Assembly: GCA_934675625.1 (NCBI GenBank)
Contig: CAKURH010000051.1
Location: 1 to 27,486 of the forward strand
Reading direction: 5' to 3'
Length of the DNA stretch: 27,486 nt
Origin: an uncultured Kiritimatiellota bacterium
Lineage (GTDB): Bacteria; Verrucomicrobiota; Kiritimatiellia; RFP12; UBA1067
Both the position numbers and the translations under genes were made by a program. Shown in pieces: positions 15,083-21,762 of this stretch (within the stretch, counting starts at the first letter, position 1; every line of letters begins with the position of its first letter). Under the pieces are notes generated by a model. That model ran no database searches, was not told the DNA's origin, and saw only the letters and a program-made list of their open reading frames with translations.

Positions 15083-15124
15083 ATGGCCCGTTCGACCGAC
15101 TGTGCAACACAGAACAGGGCATGA
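15083..15124 (+). CDS. possible 13-residue leader peptide
   Basis: ATG 15083 follows GGAAAGGAG and opens a 13-codon frame (MARSTDCATQNRA). The upstream sequence forms another hairpin, GTGTCG 15045-15050 with CGACAC 15067-15072, that ends just before the ribosome-binding site. It could be a translated leader feeding ribosomes into the next gene at 15140. Such a short frame may equally be chance. Confidence 0.2.
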   Translation: MARSTDCATQNRA

Positions 15125-15139
15125 AGGTTAAGTAACAAA

Positions 15140-15343
15140 ATGAAATGGATTATTCTGTTCCCGTTCCTTCCGTTGAAGTGGGCGTGGCAGTGGTCGGCTG
15201 GATCGAAGATTTCGTCCGGATCTGGTGAAAGTGGAGGCTTTTTCGCCCATCTGATTGGATTCTTAATCATTGCGGGTATCTTGTACAGCGCGATTGGCTG
15301 GGGTATCATGAAGGTTCTTTCGCTCTGCGGCGTGGGCGCGTAA
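15140..15343 (+). CDS. small membrane protein of the island, unrecognised
   Basis: The 67-residue product has a hydrophobic N-terminal segment (MKWIILFPFLPLKWAW), a Ser/Gly-rich loop (about 20-33) and a hydrophobic helix (about 35-60, including LIGFLIIAGILYSAIGWG), so one or two membrane passes are likely. No family is recognised. It is the first of four short same-strand genes downstream of the structured leader. The ribosome-binding site is weak, so coupling to an upstream short frame is possible. Codon use is AT-shifted relative to the genes before 14.6 kb. Confidence 0.55.
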   Translation: MKWIILFPFLPLKWAWQWSAGSKISSGSGESGGFFAHLIGFLIIAGILYSAIGWGIMKVLSLCGVGA

Positions 15344-15366
15344 GAGAGAAGGGATGCATCATCGTA

Positions 15367-15582
15367 ATGTCATACAAGAATCTTTTCGCGACATTTGAAG
15401 GACGCACGGCGAAACTTGTCGATGAGACGGGCTTCCCTGTTCGCCGCTTCAATATGCGCGACACCGTTGTCAGTGCGCAAGTCTCTGGCAGTGGTGACAA
15501 CACGGAAATCACAATTGTCATGTCCAACGGGCGTTGGGAGCGCTATCGTTGGGATGGCACACTAATGAGGAGAGGCTCATGA
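15367..15582 (+). CDS. small beta-rich protein of the island, unrecognised
   Basis: The 71-residue soluble product alternates short hydrophobic strands with turns (LFATFEGRTAKLVDETG, VVSAQVSGSG, EITIVMSNGRWERYRWDG), which suggests a small beta-barrel or SH3-like fold. That reading is inference. The last strand motif, NGRWERYRWDGTL, has the appearance of a beta-meander. It overlaps the next gene by four bases (ATGA at 15579-15582), so the two are probably translationally coupled. Confidence 0.6.
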   Translation: MSYKNLFATFEGRTAKLVDETGFPVRRFNMRDTVVSAQVSGSGDNTEITIVMSNGRWERYRWDGTLMRRGS

Positions 15583-15752
15583 ACGAAAAAGATATCGAAG
15601 AAGTTAAGAGGCTACTTGACGGAATCATCGGAAAGTTGGGAACTGCAATCGGCGGTGAATTCTCGTCGAAAGGCGGTTCTGATTTGATTGAAGATGTTCG
15701 GGCGCTTCAAAAAGAAATTGAGGATATTCTTGATAAGAACAGGAAGGATTAA
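15579..15752 (+). CDS. small helical acidic/basic protein of the island, unrecognised
   Basis: The 57-residue product is charged and helix-prone (EEVKRLLDGIIGKLG and LIEDVRALQKEIEDILDKN), with heptad-like spacing of hydrophobics in the second half that fits a short coiled coil. AGGAGAGG precedes the ATG, and the start overlaps the preceding stop. No family is recognised. Confidence 0.55.
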   Translation: MNEKDIEEVKRLLDGIIGKLGTAIGGEFSSKGGSDLIEDVRALQKEIEDILDKNRKD

Positions 15753-15753
15753 T

Positions 15754-15942
15754 ATGGTGCCTACAGATTTGGTTAAAGATGCTTTGCGGAAGAAAAGTCC
15801 GCTGACCGTTAGAGATATTGCCGACTATATTGCGACTTCGACAAACTCAAGTTGCGATACTGCGGATGTGATGGATGCCCTTGACGATCTCGGTCGGGTA
15901 GGTGAAGTCACGCAAAACGGTGATCGGTACTCGTTAGCATGA
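15754..15942 (+). CDS. small winged-helix-like protein of the island
   Basis: The 62-residue product looks like a minimal winged helix: a helix with ALRKKSPLTVRDIADYIA, a second helix NSSCDTADVMDALDDLGRVG, and a wing-like VTQNGDRYSLA ending. It could be a small DNA-binding regulator of the island or a structural partner; this rests on pattern only. It begins two bases after the preceding stop (TAATATG). The RiPP precursor candidate starts 78 bases later. Confidence 0.55.
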   Translation: MVPTDLVKDALRKKSPLTVRDIADYIATSTNSSCDTADVMDALDDLGRVGEVTQNGDRYSLA

Positions 15943-15948
15943 CAATCT

Positions 15949-15974
15949 TTTGCCCCTGTGAGTGCAGGGGCAAA
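15949..15974. promoter_or_regulatory. perfect 10-bp hairpin before the precursor gene
   Basis: TTTGCCCCTG (15949-15958) and CAGGGGCAAA (15965-15974) pair perfectly around a six-base loop. No T tract follows on either strand, so it is more likely an mRNA processing or stabilising structure than a simple terminator. A second small palindrome, GAGGCA-AA-TGCCTC (15992-16005), sits immediately before the ribosome-binding site. Confidence 0.55.
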
Positions 15975-16020
15975 TTGAACAAAACAACAATGAGGCAAAT
16001 GCCTCGGAAAGGAGCCAGAA

Positions 16021-16152
16021 ATGGCCTACAAGAAACCCCAGATCGTGGCGAAGTCCGCCGCGAAGCAGTCCTTTGTTGCGGGTTGCCCGCAGGTGCAGCG
16101 CATGCGGTGCAGCAACATGAATCAATCCTGCCTGAGCGCTGTGCTGCACTAA
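16021..16152 (+). CDS. candidate RiPP precursor peptide with three cysteines
   Basis: The 43-residue peptide starts at ATG 16021 behind a strong GGAAAGGAG site. It has a basic, Cys-free N-terminal half (KKPQIVAKSAAKQSFVAGCP) and a C-terminal half with C22, C30 and C37, rich in polar residues and Met and ending in SAVLH. Two radical SAM maturases follow directly. From memory, the K-K-P-x-I-x-A-K ... A-G-C-P pattern resembles clostridial Cys-rich precursors of the CLI_3235/CcpM type; this needs checking. The likely product is a Cys-crosslinked or otherwise modified peptide with the first half as leader. No double-Gly export site is present. Confidence 0.75.
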   Translation: MAYKKPQIVAKSAAKQSFVAGCPQVQRMRCSNMNQSCLSAVLH

Positions 16153-16207
16153 GAAATCAATTTGATTTCTGAAGGCTCAATGCCACAAGAATGTGGCGTT
16201 GAGCCTT
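16152..16207 (+). terminator. intercistronic double hairpin between precursor and maturase
   Basis: The first hairpin, AGAAATCA/TGATTTCT (16152-16170), starts on the last base of the precursor stop codon. The second pairs AAGGCTCAATGCCACA (16172-16187) with 16192-16207 over 16 base pairs, with one G-U wobble and an AGAA loop. No long T tract follows, so it is best read as a partial attenuator or 3'-end stabiliser that keeps precursor mRNA in excess over maturase mRNA. Confidence 0.6.
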
Positions 16208-16223
16208 ATCTGAAGAACAGACA

Positions 16224-17558
16224 ATGAAGGTTCGATTGAGTTTAGGGACTTTTGTTCGCCATGTGGGAAACAAATGGCTGATGATAAATCCTCGTACGGG
16301 AACCGAGACTCTTATACAGGATGCCGAGGCCTTTTCCCCATGCTTTTCGCGCATGTGGCAAGATACAGAGACTGTTGCCCAATATATCGCCAGGCAATGC
16401 GGTGTGCCGATAGAATGTGTGAAGAATGACCTCGACATGATGATTGGAAGTCTTTGCGATTGTGATCTGCTAGAATGTGATGGTGCACGTCAATATATGA
16501 ATCAAGACGGGGACGTATCACAATCAAAGAATGAGACAGAACACCATTCCTCAAATGCACTTGCCGAGTTTTACAGAACGGCAAGTTCTCCGATGGAATT
16601 GCATATTGATTTAACATCTGCTTGTAATGAACGATGCATACATTGCTATCATCCCGATCACACTTCGCGCCATTTGGATTATAGCCTACTGCGCAAGATT
16701 ATTGCAGAATTCTGTGAGGGACAGGGGCTGACAATTTATTATTCTGGAGGTGAATGTACGTTGTACCCAAAATTTGTAGAGGCATGTCATTTGTGCCGTG
16801 ACAGTAATCTAAACATCATCATTTGCAGTAATTTGCTATCCCTGTCAGAAGAGACACTGAATTGCTTACAAGAGGTGAACCCTCAAATCATCAATGTCTC
16901 GTTGTACAGCATGAACCCGCATGAACATGATAGCATAACATCTGTGAGTGGGAGTTGGAAACGCACGATGGACGGGATTCTGAGATGCAGGGAGGCAGGA
17001 CTCACGTGTCGGATAGCAATGCCCATATTGAAAAATAATTACAAGTCGATTCAAAGCGTAAAGGATTTTGCTGAATCAAATGGAATGAAATATATCCCAA
17101 GTTTGGAGATATTTGCGCGAAGCAATCATACTTACGATAATCTATCATGTGTTTGTGATGAGTCGGAATTACGGGAAATCTTTGATGTGCATTCGGATTT
17201 GTTTGGTGGTGAGTCGTTAGATGTGATGCCTGATGCCGAAGAAAAGGTGTGTGATGTTGGTGAGGCAAAGATGGGTGTAAATTGGGATGGCAAGTATTAT
17301 CCTTGTGATTCAATGCAAGGTTATGAAATCGGAAACGCGCATTGCCAGAGCGTAGGAGAGGTTTGGCGAGGGATGGAACTGGAATACCTTCGCTCGCTCA
17401 AGAATAAGGACTTCCCGAAATGCATCGCCTGTGAAAATCGGGCAGTTTGTCGAGTGTGCATGGCTGAAAATTTCAATGCCACCGGCAGTCTGTTCACTTG
17501 CTCTTCTGTCCAATGTCGTCGGGCTAAAATACTGAAGTTTATAGCAGAAAGGGAATAA
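16224..17558 (+). CDS. radical SAM/SPASM peptide maturase with N-terminal RRE-like domain (1)
   Basis: The 444-residue product has an N-terminal segment of about 90 residues with a PqqD-like winged-helix pattern (FVRHVGNKWLMINPRTGTET ... VKNDLDMMIGSLCDCDLL), a probable RiPP recognition element. The radical SAM core carries C134-x3-C138-x2-C141 in CNERCIHC, and YYSGGECTLYP is the GGE motif. The C-terminal SPASM-like region has C ... GVNWDGKYYPC, then C-x2-C-x5-C-x2-C in CIACENRAVCRVC and further Cys residues, as in maturases with auxiliary Fe-S clusters. It should bind the preceding peptide and install a radical-formed crosslink or epimer. Codons such as ATA and TTA are frequent here, unlike the flanking GC-rich genes. 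Confidence 0.88.
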   Translation: MKVRLSLGTFVRHVGNKWLMINPRTGTETLIQDAEAFSPCFSRMWQDTETVAQYIARQCGVPIECVKNDLDMMIGSLCDCDLLECDGARQYMNQDGDVSQSKNETEHHSSNALAEFYRTASSPMELHIDLTSACNERCIHCYHPDHTSRHLDYSLLRKIIAEFCEGQGLTIYYSGGECTLYPKFVEACHLCRDSNLNIIICSNLLSLSEETLNCLQEVNPQIINVSLYSMNPHEHDSITSVSGSWKRTMDGILRCREAGLTCRIAMPILKNNYKSIQSVKDFAESNGMKYIPSLEIFARSNHTYDNLSCVCDESELREIFDVHSDLFGGESLDVMPDAEEKVCDVGEAKMGVNWDGKYYPCDSMQGYEIGNAHCQSVGEVWRGMELEYLRSLKNKDFPKCIACENRAVCRVCMAENFNATGSLFTCSSVQCRRAKILKFIAERE

Positions 17559-17561
17559 TTT

Positions 17562-18998
17562 ATGTTGTTAAGACTTTCAAAGAATGCTTTTGTGCGTCAG
17601 TATGGACCTTTTACTTACATTCTGAATCGAATCAACGATTATGACCAGATGTTTACCGATGCCGAGATTTTTATGCGGTGGCTTACACGAACGCCGATGC
17701 CGATGCCTGAGATCATCGGAAACATCTGCAATGTCTATAAGGGGACTGATTCTCGAATCATTATTCATGATTTTAATGAGTTTATCGCACCGCTCATACG
17801 TGAGAAGGTCGTCATTTCAGGAGAAACGGAAGCGGATATTACGAAAAACGATGAGTCGTTTTCGTATGAAGTTGAAAGCCCAAAGACAATAGGTTCGCGA
17901 TTTATCAAACCGGAGTCCATGTCGAAGGGTGAGATACCTTCTGATGTATTGGAAGCGTATTTCGCTGATCATCCAACAGTCTTTAGCCTTCAGATGGACA
18001 TCACACAAGCATGTACGGAGCGATGTATCCATTGCTATATCCCAGCATACAACGCGGTGTTTCTTCCTTACGAGCAGATGGTAAAGGTGATTGACGAGTT
18101 CTGTAGTCAGGGAGGCATTGAACTGTCTCTTTCGGGAGGAGAATGCATGCTGCACCCAGACTTCGATAGGATAGTGCGTTATGCGCATAGTAAAGACCTG
18201 ATTGTTAGCGTTTTGTCGAATCTGACGCTCTGCAATGACGAAAAGATTAAGGTGTTGTCGGAAACGGAGTCAACGGTTCAAGTATCGCTTTACAGCATGA
18301 ATCCAAAAATACACGATGCAATTACGAATCGTCCAGGATCATTTGAAGAAACAAAGGCGGCGATTGAGAAACTACGGAAAGCGCAGATTCCATGTCGAAT
18401 CTCGTGCCCAACGATGAAACAGAATTACAGGGACTATCTTGATGTCTTAAAGTATGCTCGTTCTCTGAAGATGGATGCGCAAACGGATTTCATTATCATG
18501 GGCAAGATGAACTGTGACACAAGTAATCTGTCGTGTCGACTCAATCCTTCTGAAACGCGCAAATTACTCGAAGATATCGTTTACAATGCTCTGCCTGTTA
18601 ACAACGAATACTTCAATCCGGGAAAGAAAGAGTACACGTTAACGGACGAGGCTTTTGGAACAAGAAAAATTTGTGGAGCGTGTGTCAGCAGTGTATGTTT
18701 AGATGCGGATGGACATTATTATCCGTGTCCGGCGTTTGGAGGCGTGGATCTCGGCAGTTGTTATGAACATGACCTTAAATGGATCTGGCATGAGTCACCG
18801 GCGACCTTGCGAATCCGCTCGGCTACAGGCAAAGATTTCAAGAAGTGTCTACATTGTTCGGATCGAGATTACTGCTCAACATGTATGTGTCGTAATTTTA
18901 ACGAGACGGGAGACATCTTCACGCCTGCACAACATTTCTGCGATGTGGCGCGAATCAACAGAGAAGTTGTTGAGGAGTCTTGGAGGCGGCGGGAATAG
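17562..18998 (+). CDS. radical SAM/SPASM peptide maturase with N-terminal RRE-like domain (2)
   Basis: The 478-residue product is a paralogue of the upstream maturase with the same layout. An N-terminal PqqD-like segment covers about 1-90 (FVRQYGPFTYILNRINDYDQ). The radical SAM core has C151-x3-C155-x2-C158 in CTERCIHC and LSLSGGECMLHP. The SPASM-like tail has CGACVSSVCLDADGHYYPC, C-x2-C-x5-C-x2-C in CLHCSDRDYCSTC, and a last Cys in HFCDVARIN. It starts three bases after the first maturase gene. Two divergent maturases for one small precursor suggest sequential or heterodimeric modification. Confidence 0.88.
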   Translation: MLLRLSKNAFVRQYGPFTYILNRINDYDQMFTDAEIFMRWLTRTPMPMPEIIGNICNVYKGTDSRIIIHDFNEFIAPLIREKVVISGETEADITKNDESFSYEVESPKTIGSRFIKPESMSKGEIPSDVLEAYFADHPTVFSLQMDITQACTERCIHCYIPAYNAVFLPYEQMVKVIDEFCSQGGIELSLSGGECMLHPDFDRIVRYAHSKDLIVSVLSNLTLCNDEKIKVLSETESTVQVSLYSMNPKIHDAITNRPGSFEETKAAIEKLRKAQIPCRISCPTMKQNYRDYLDVLKYARSLKMDAQTDFIIMGKMNCDTSNLSCRLNPSETRKLLEDIVYNALPVNNEYFNPGKKEYTLTDEAFGTRKICGACVSSVCLDADGHYYPCPAFGGVDLGSCYEHDLKWIWHESPATLRIRSATGKDFKKCLHCSDRDYCSTCMCRNFNETGDIFTPAQHFCDVARINREVVEESWRRRE

Positions 18999-19751
18999 AT
19001 GATATCGGATGCTCATGTTCATATGGGATATTTTTCAGCGCTTAGAACGTCAGCGTTGAAGTATTATACGCCGCAGAGGGTAGTCGGTGTACTGAATCGG
19101 TGTCGAGTCGATGCGTTTATTGTGTCGTCAACGTCTGCGCAGGCTTCGGTGAGCATACACGACTTGCTTAATGAGGCAATGGAACTAAAACGTTTGGCAG
19201 GAAATCGCGCACGGATCTTTTGCTGGGTGTCGCCAGTTGTCCTGATGTCCGATCCTTCGCTTCACATTCTTGACTCTGGCTGCTATGACGGAATTAAGCT
19301 GCACGAACATGACGGGCATTGGATTCAGAGCAGGCAACATGAATTGAGACGGATCTTGGACATGGCGGCAGAACGTGCGTTGCCTGTGCAATTCCATTGT
19401 GATGAGAGTCCTTGTTGCGACCCGTGGAAATTACATCACTGGGCCGGTCTCTACCCAAGCATCCGATTCGACTTTGCACACTGTTGTGATATGCAAAGTA
19501 TGTCTGCTGTGATTGGAAGGAACCAAAATGTATGGACGGACACGGCTTATATGAGCGAAGAGTGCATGGCAATGTTGCCTTCCTACAATTGGCATGATCG
19601 GCTGATGTTTGGCAGCGATCTGCCGGTCTGGCAAGCGTATGAAGATGTTTCGCTCACAAAGCGCTATCGGGAAATGGTTCGGTGTTTTCTCCGAACCGGA
19701 TTGGCGAAAAGTGCGGATATCGCGTTCAACAAGTTTCTGGGACTCATTTAA
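18999..19751 (+). CDS. amidohydrolase-family metal hydrolase associated with the RiPP genes
   Basis: The 250-residue product is a compact metal-dependent TIM-barrel hydrolase of the amidohydrolase_2/TatD-like kind. DAHVHMG near the N-terminus gives the H-x-H pair, VQFHCDESP gives a further His, DFAHCCD another, and FGSDLPVW the catalytic-type Asp. The start codon directly follows the stop of the second maturase (TAGATG), with GGAGGCGGCGGG upstream, so it is in the same operon. It could trim or hydrolyse an amide in the modified peptide or confer self-protection. The family is broad, so this is inference. Confidence 0.82.
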   Translation: MISDAHVHMGYFSALRTSALKYYTPQRVVGVLNRCRVDAFIVSSTSAQASVSIHDLLNEAMELKRLAGNRARIFCWVSPVVLMSDPSLHILDSGCYDGIKLHEHDGHWIQSRQHELRRILDMAAERALPVQFHCDESPCCDPWKLHHWAGLYPSIRFDFAHCCDMQSMSAVIGRNQNVWTDTAYMSEECMAMLPSYNWHDRLMFGSDLPVWQAYEDVSLTKRYREMVRCFLRTGLAKSADIAFNKFLGLI

Positions 19752-19763
19752 GAGGGCGACATC

Positions 19764-20399
19764 GTGCGCAAGACAATGAAAGATGCTGCGGCAGAAATAA
19801 AAGATGTCGTTAAAGATACGAGACAGGTGATTCCTGGTTCGGAGCGATGGAGCAGTTCTGATTGGGTTGAACGGCTCATCAACCACCCGGAGTATGCGGA
19901 ATCGTGTCCATTTGAGACTTTTGATGCATGTAATTGGGGCGTTTTGCTGAGACACCGTATGGAGATGGCCAAGTTCTGCAAGTGGGAAACGTTCACGGCA
20001 GACATGTGGATGGGATTCCTTATCATACAAAACAAGGGCGGCTTTGAAAAACATTGCGACTGGTCCATGTTCACTGGCTATAGTTGGGTGAATCTTTTGG
20101 TGGTCCGTCCAGAGTTCGGCGGTTATTGTGATTGGAATCGGCTCAACGGCGAGAACTGGGCCTATCTTCTTGGCATCAAGCCAAATTTCCAGGATCGGTG
20201 TGCGTGGGAGAAATTGACTGGGCGAGATTGGGCTTATCTGCTTTGGAGGCGTCCCGAGTTTGCCGACAAGTGCGATTGCTGGGATAAGCTGTCTGATGAA
20301 GATGCCACCCGCTTAATACGAAAACACCCCGAACTCACGTCGCATTTCCTTTGGGTTGAAGGGGCCTGTCCCCAATCTGAACGCATGAAAACTCTATGA
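19764..20399 (+). CDS. Trp/Cys-rich repeat protein with about six 24-residue repeats
   Basis: The 211-residue product consists mainly of imperfect repeats from about residue 34 to 200 with the pattern W-x2-LL-x3-P-x-F-x3-C-x-W-x2-L-x-G-x-D/N (for example WAYLLGIKPNFQDRC and WVNLLVVRPEFGGYC). Each is probably a helical hairpin, making a solenoid suited to protein binding. The Cys in most repeats could bind metal or another Fe-S protein. I start it at GTG 19764, where AGAGGG lies at a good distance; ATG 19776 is an alternative. It closes the RiPP gene set 12 bases after the amidohydrolase. The last codons (EGACPQSERMKTL) include a GGGGCCTGTCCCC element. Confidence 0.72.
   Translation: MRKTMKDAAAEIKDVVKDTRQVIPGSERWSSSDWVERLINHPEYAESCPFETFDACNWGVLLRHRMEMAKFCKWETFTADMWMGFLIIQNKGGFEKHCDWSMFTGYSWVNLLVVRPEFGGYCDWNRLNGENWAYLLGIKPNFQDRCAWEKLTGRDWAYLLWRRPEFADKCDCWDKLSDEDATRLIRKHPELTSHFLWVEGACPQSERMKTL
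20361..20373 (+). repeat. GGGGCCTGTCCCC element at the 3' end of the repeat-protein gene
   Basis: A single copy of the dispersed element forms part of the C-terminal coding sequence of the Trp/Cys repeat protein. The repeats before it fade out at this point, so the natural C-terminus may have been replaced. Confidence 0.8.
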
Positions 20400-20551
20400 A
20401 AGCGGAAATTTCTGAGGGGCTTCACAGAGATAGGCATATTGTCGTGCCATGCGGTGGCTACGCATACGCAAAGCGCCGCGCTCTCGGCATGAAGGACACG
20501 ATGCCGCCGACAAGATACCTGTGACGGTCAGCAAACCCATCTTCGGTATGG

Positions 20552-20557
20552 TATACT
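20552..20557 (+). promoter_or_regulatory. -10 element of the RhuM-Fic gene
   Basis: TGGTATACT ends at 20557 and is followed by a leader of about 70 bases to ATG 20637. The -35 region is poor, consistent with an extended -10 promoter. Confidence 0.5.
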
Positions 20558-20636
20558 ATTGTTGCTTTGGTTGGAGTGCTAATTGAATCGAATCGATGGA
20601 ATGGCGGTCGAACCGACGCAATGAAAGGGCCTTGAA

Positions 20637-21581
20637 ATGAACGAGAAGAACCAACTTGTGCTGTTCAAGTCGAAAGACGGTGACATTGAGATTCCTGTGC
20701 GCATGGAAGAGGAGTCTCTGTGGCTGACACGTATGCAGATGGCCGAACTGTTCGGTGTCACGCCGCAAAATATAACTTTGCATATGCGAAATGTGTATAA
20801 GTCTGGAGAACTTGAAGTTGCGGCAACTAGTAAGGAATCCTTACTAGTTCAAAATGAGGGCGGACGAAATATAACGCGCAAGGTGATAACCTACAATCTT
20901 GATGCGATCATATCTGTTGGATATCGAGTCAACTCTACGCGCGCAACGCAGTTTAGAATCTGGGCGACAAGAATCTTGAAAGAGTATATTCTACACGGAT
21001 ATGCTCTCAATCAGCAGCGTCTGCGTCAGCTCGGACAGGCTGTCGAGGTGATGAAGCGCGTGTCGAACCGCCTGGACGCGGAACAGGTCTTGGATGTCGT
21101 GAAGACGTATTCGTCGGCGCTTGACCTTTTGGACGCCTACGACCACCAGACGGTTGGCAAGCCCAAGGCGAGGTCACGCTCGGTCGAGTTGACTTACGCG
21201 GACTGTCGTGCGTTCATCGACAGCATGAAGTTCGCCGAGGCGTCGCCGCTTTTCGGCAACGAGAAGGACGGCTCCTTCAAGTCGGCATTGGGCGCGGTCT
21301 ACCAGTCCTTTGGCGGAAAGGATCTTTATCCGTCGGCACAGGAGAAGGCGGCGAACCTGCTTTATCTTGTCACGAAGAACCACGGCTTCTCCGACGGAAA
21401 CAAGCGAATCGCAGCCGGGCTTTTCCTTTATTTTCTTCAGCGCAACAGGCTTTTGCTGCGCAAGGACGGCTCCAAGCGCATTGCCGATTCGACGCTTGTC
21501 GCGCTGACGGTCATGATCGCCGAATCACGTCCGGCCGAGAAGGAAATGATGGTCAACCTCGTCATGACCTTCTTGGCCTAA
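20637..21581 (+). CDS. RhuM-family protein fused to a Fic/Doc domain
   Basis: The 314-residue product has an N-terminal RhuM-like domain (about 1-125: SLWLTRMQMAELFGVTPQNI helix-turn-helix, VQNEGGRNITRKVITYNLDAI, STRATQFRIWATRILKEYI). A C-terminal Fic/Doc domain (about 180-314) carries the motif H249-G-F-S-D-G-N-K-R257, matching H-x-F-x-D/E-G-N-x-x-R. Fic/Doc enzymes AMPylate or phosphorylate protein targets; Doc toxins act on EF-Tu. RhuM genes are often found in genomic islands. No antitoxin gene is adjacent. Composition is mosaic: about 20760-21010 is AT-rich while the Fic half is GC-rich. Confidence 0.88.
   Translation: MNEKNQLVLFKSKDGDIEIPVRMEEESLWLTRMQMAELFGVTPQNITLHMRNVYKSGELEVAATSKESLLVQNEGGRNITRKVITYNLDAIISVGYRVNSTRATQFRIWATRILKEYILHGYALNQQRLRQLGQAVEVMKRVSNRLDAEQVLDVVKTYSSALDLLDAYDHQTVGKPKARSRSVELTYADCRAFIDSMKFAEASPLFGNEKDGSFKSALGAVYQSFGGKDLYPSAQEKAANLLYLVTKNHGFSDGNKRIAAGLFLYFLQRNRLLLRKDGSKRIADSTLVALTVMIAESRPAEKEMMVNLVMTFLA
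20825..20849 (+). repeat. perfect 11-bp inverted repeat within the RhuM coding region
   Basis: AACTAGTAAGG (20825-20835) is repeated in inverse at 20839-20849 around AAT. It encodes the conserved ATSKESLLVQ segment, so it may be a coincidence of coding constraint, an mRNA hairpin or a recombination site. Confidence 0.7.
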
Positions 21582-21705
21582 GTAAGCGTCAAGAGGCGTG
21601 ACGAAAGAGCGTCAAAATCGCCCGTCGGCATCGACTTTCTGCTATAGTATGAGTTGTTCCGTCCAAATGGGAACGGGAATGCGGAATTTATGTCGGTTGG
21701 CCCTG

Positions 21706-21751
21706 TTGACGGGCGGCGGCTTAAATGATACACTATTCGCAAATTGCGAAT
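21706..21751 (+). promoter_or_regulatory. sigma70 promoter with a 17-bp palindromic operator for the HTH/nucleotidyltransferase pair
   Basis: TTGACG (21706-21711), a 17-base spacer and TACACT (21729-21734) form a near-consensus promoter. ATTCGCAAATTGCGAAT (21735-21751), a perfect 8-1-8 palindrome, follows immediately and covers the transcription start. The HTH protein encoded just downstream is the natural candidate to bind it and autorepress. Confidence 0.7.
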
Positions 21752-21762
21752 GGAGGAGGGCT

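Noticed and set aside
15949..15974. Intrinsic terminator of the small-gene cassette
   Set aside because: The stem is perfect, but neither strand has a T tract after it, so I list it only as a regulatory hairpin.
21598..21762. N-terminal extension of the HTH gene from GTG/ATG at 21598 or 21649
   Set aside because: The extension lies across a strong promoter and palindrome, and GGAGGAGGG points to ATG 21763.
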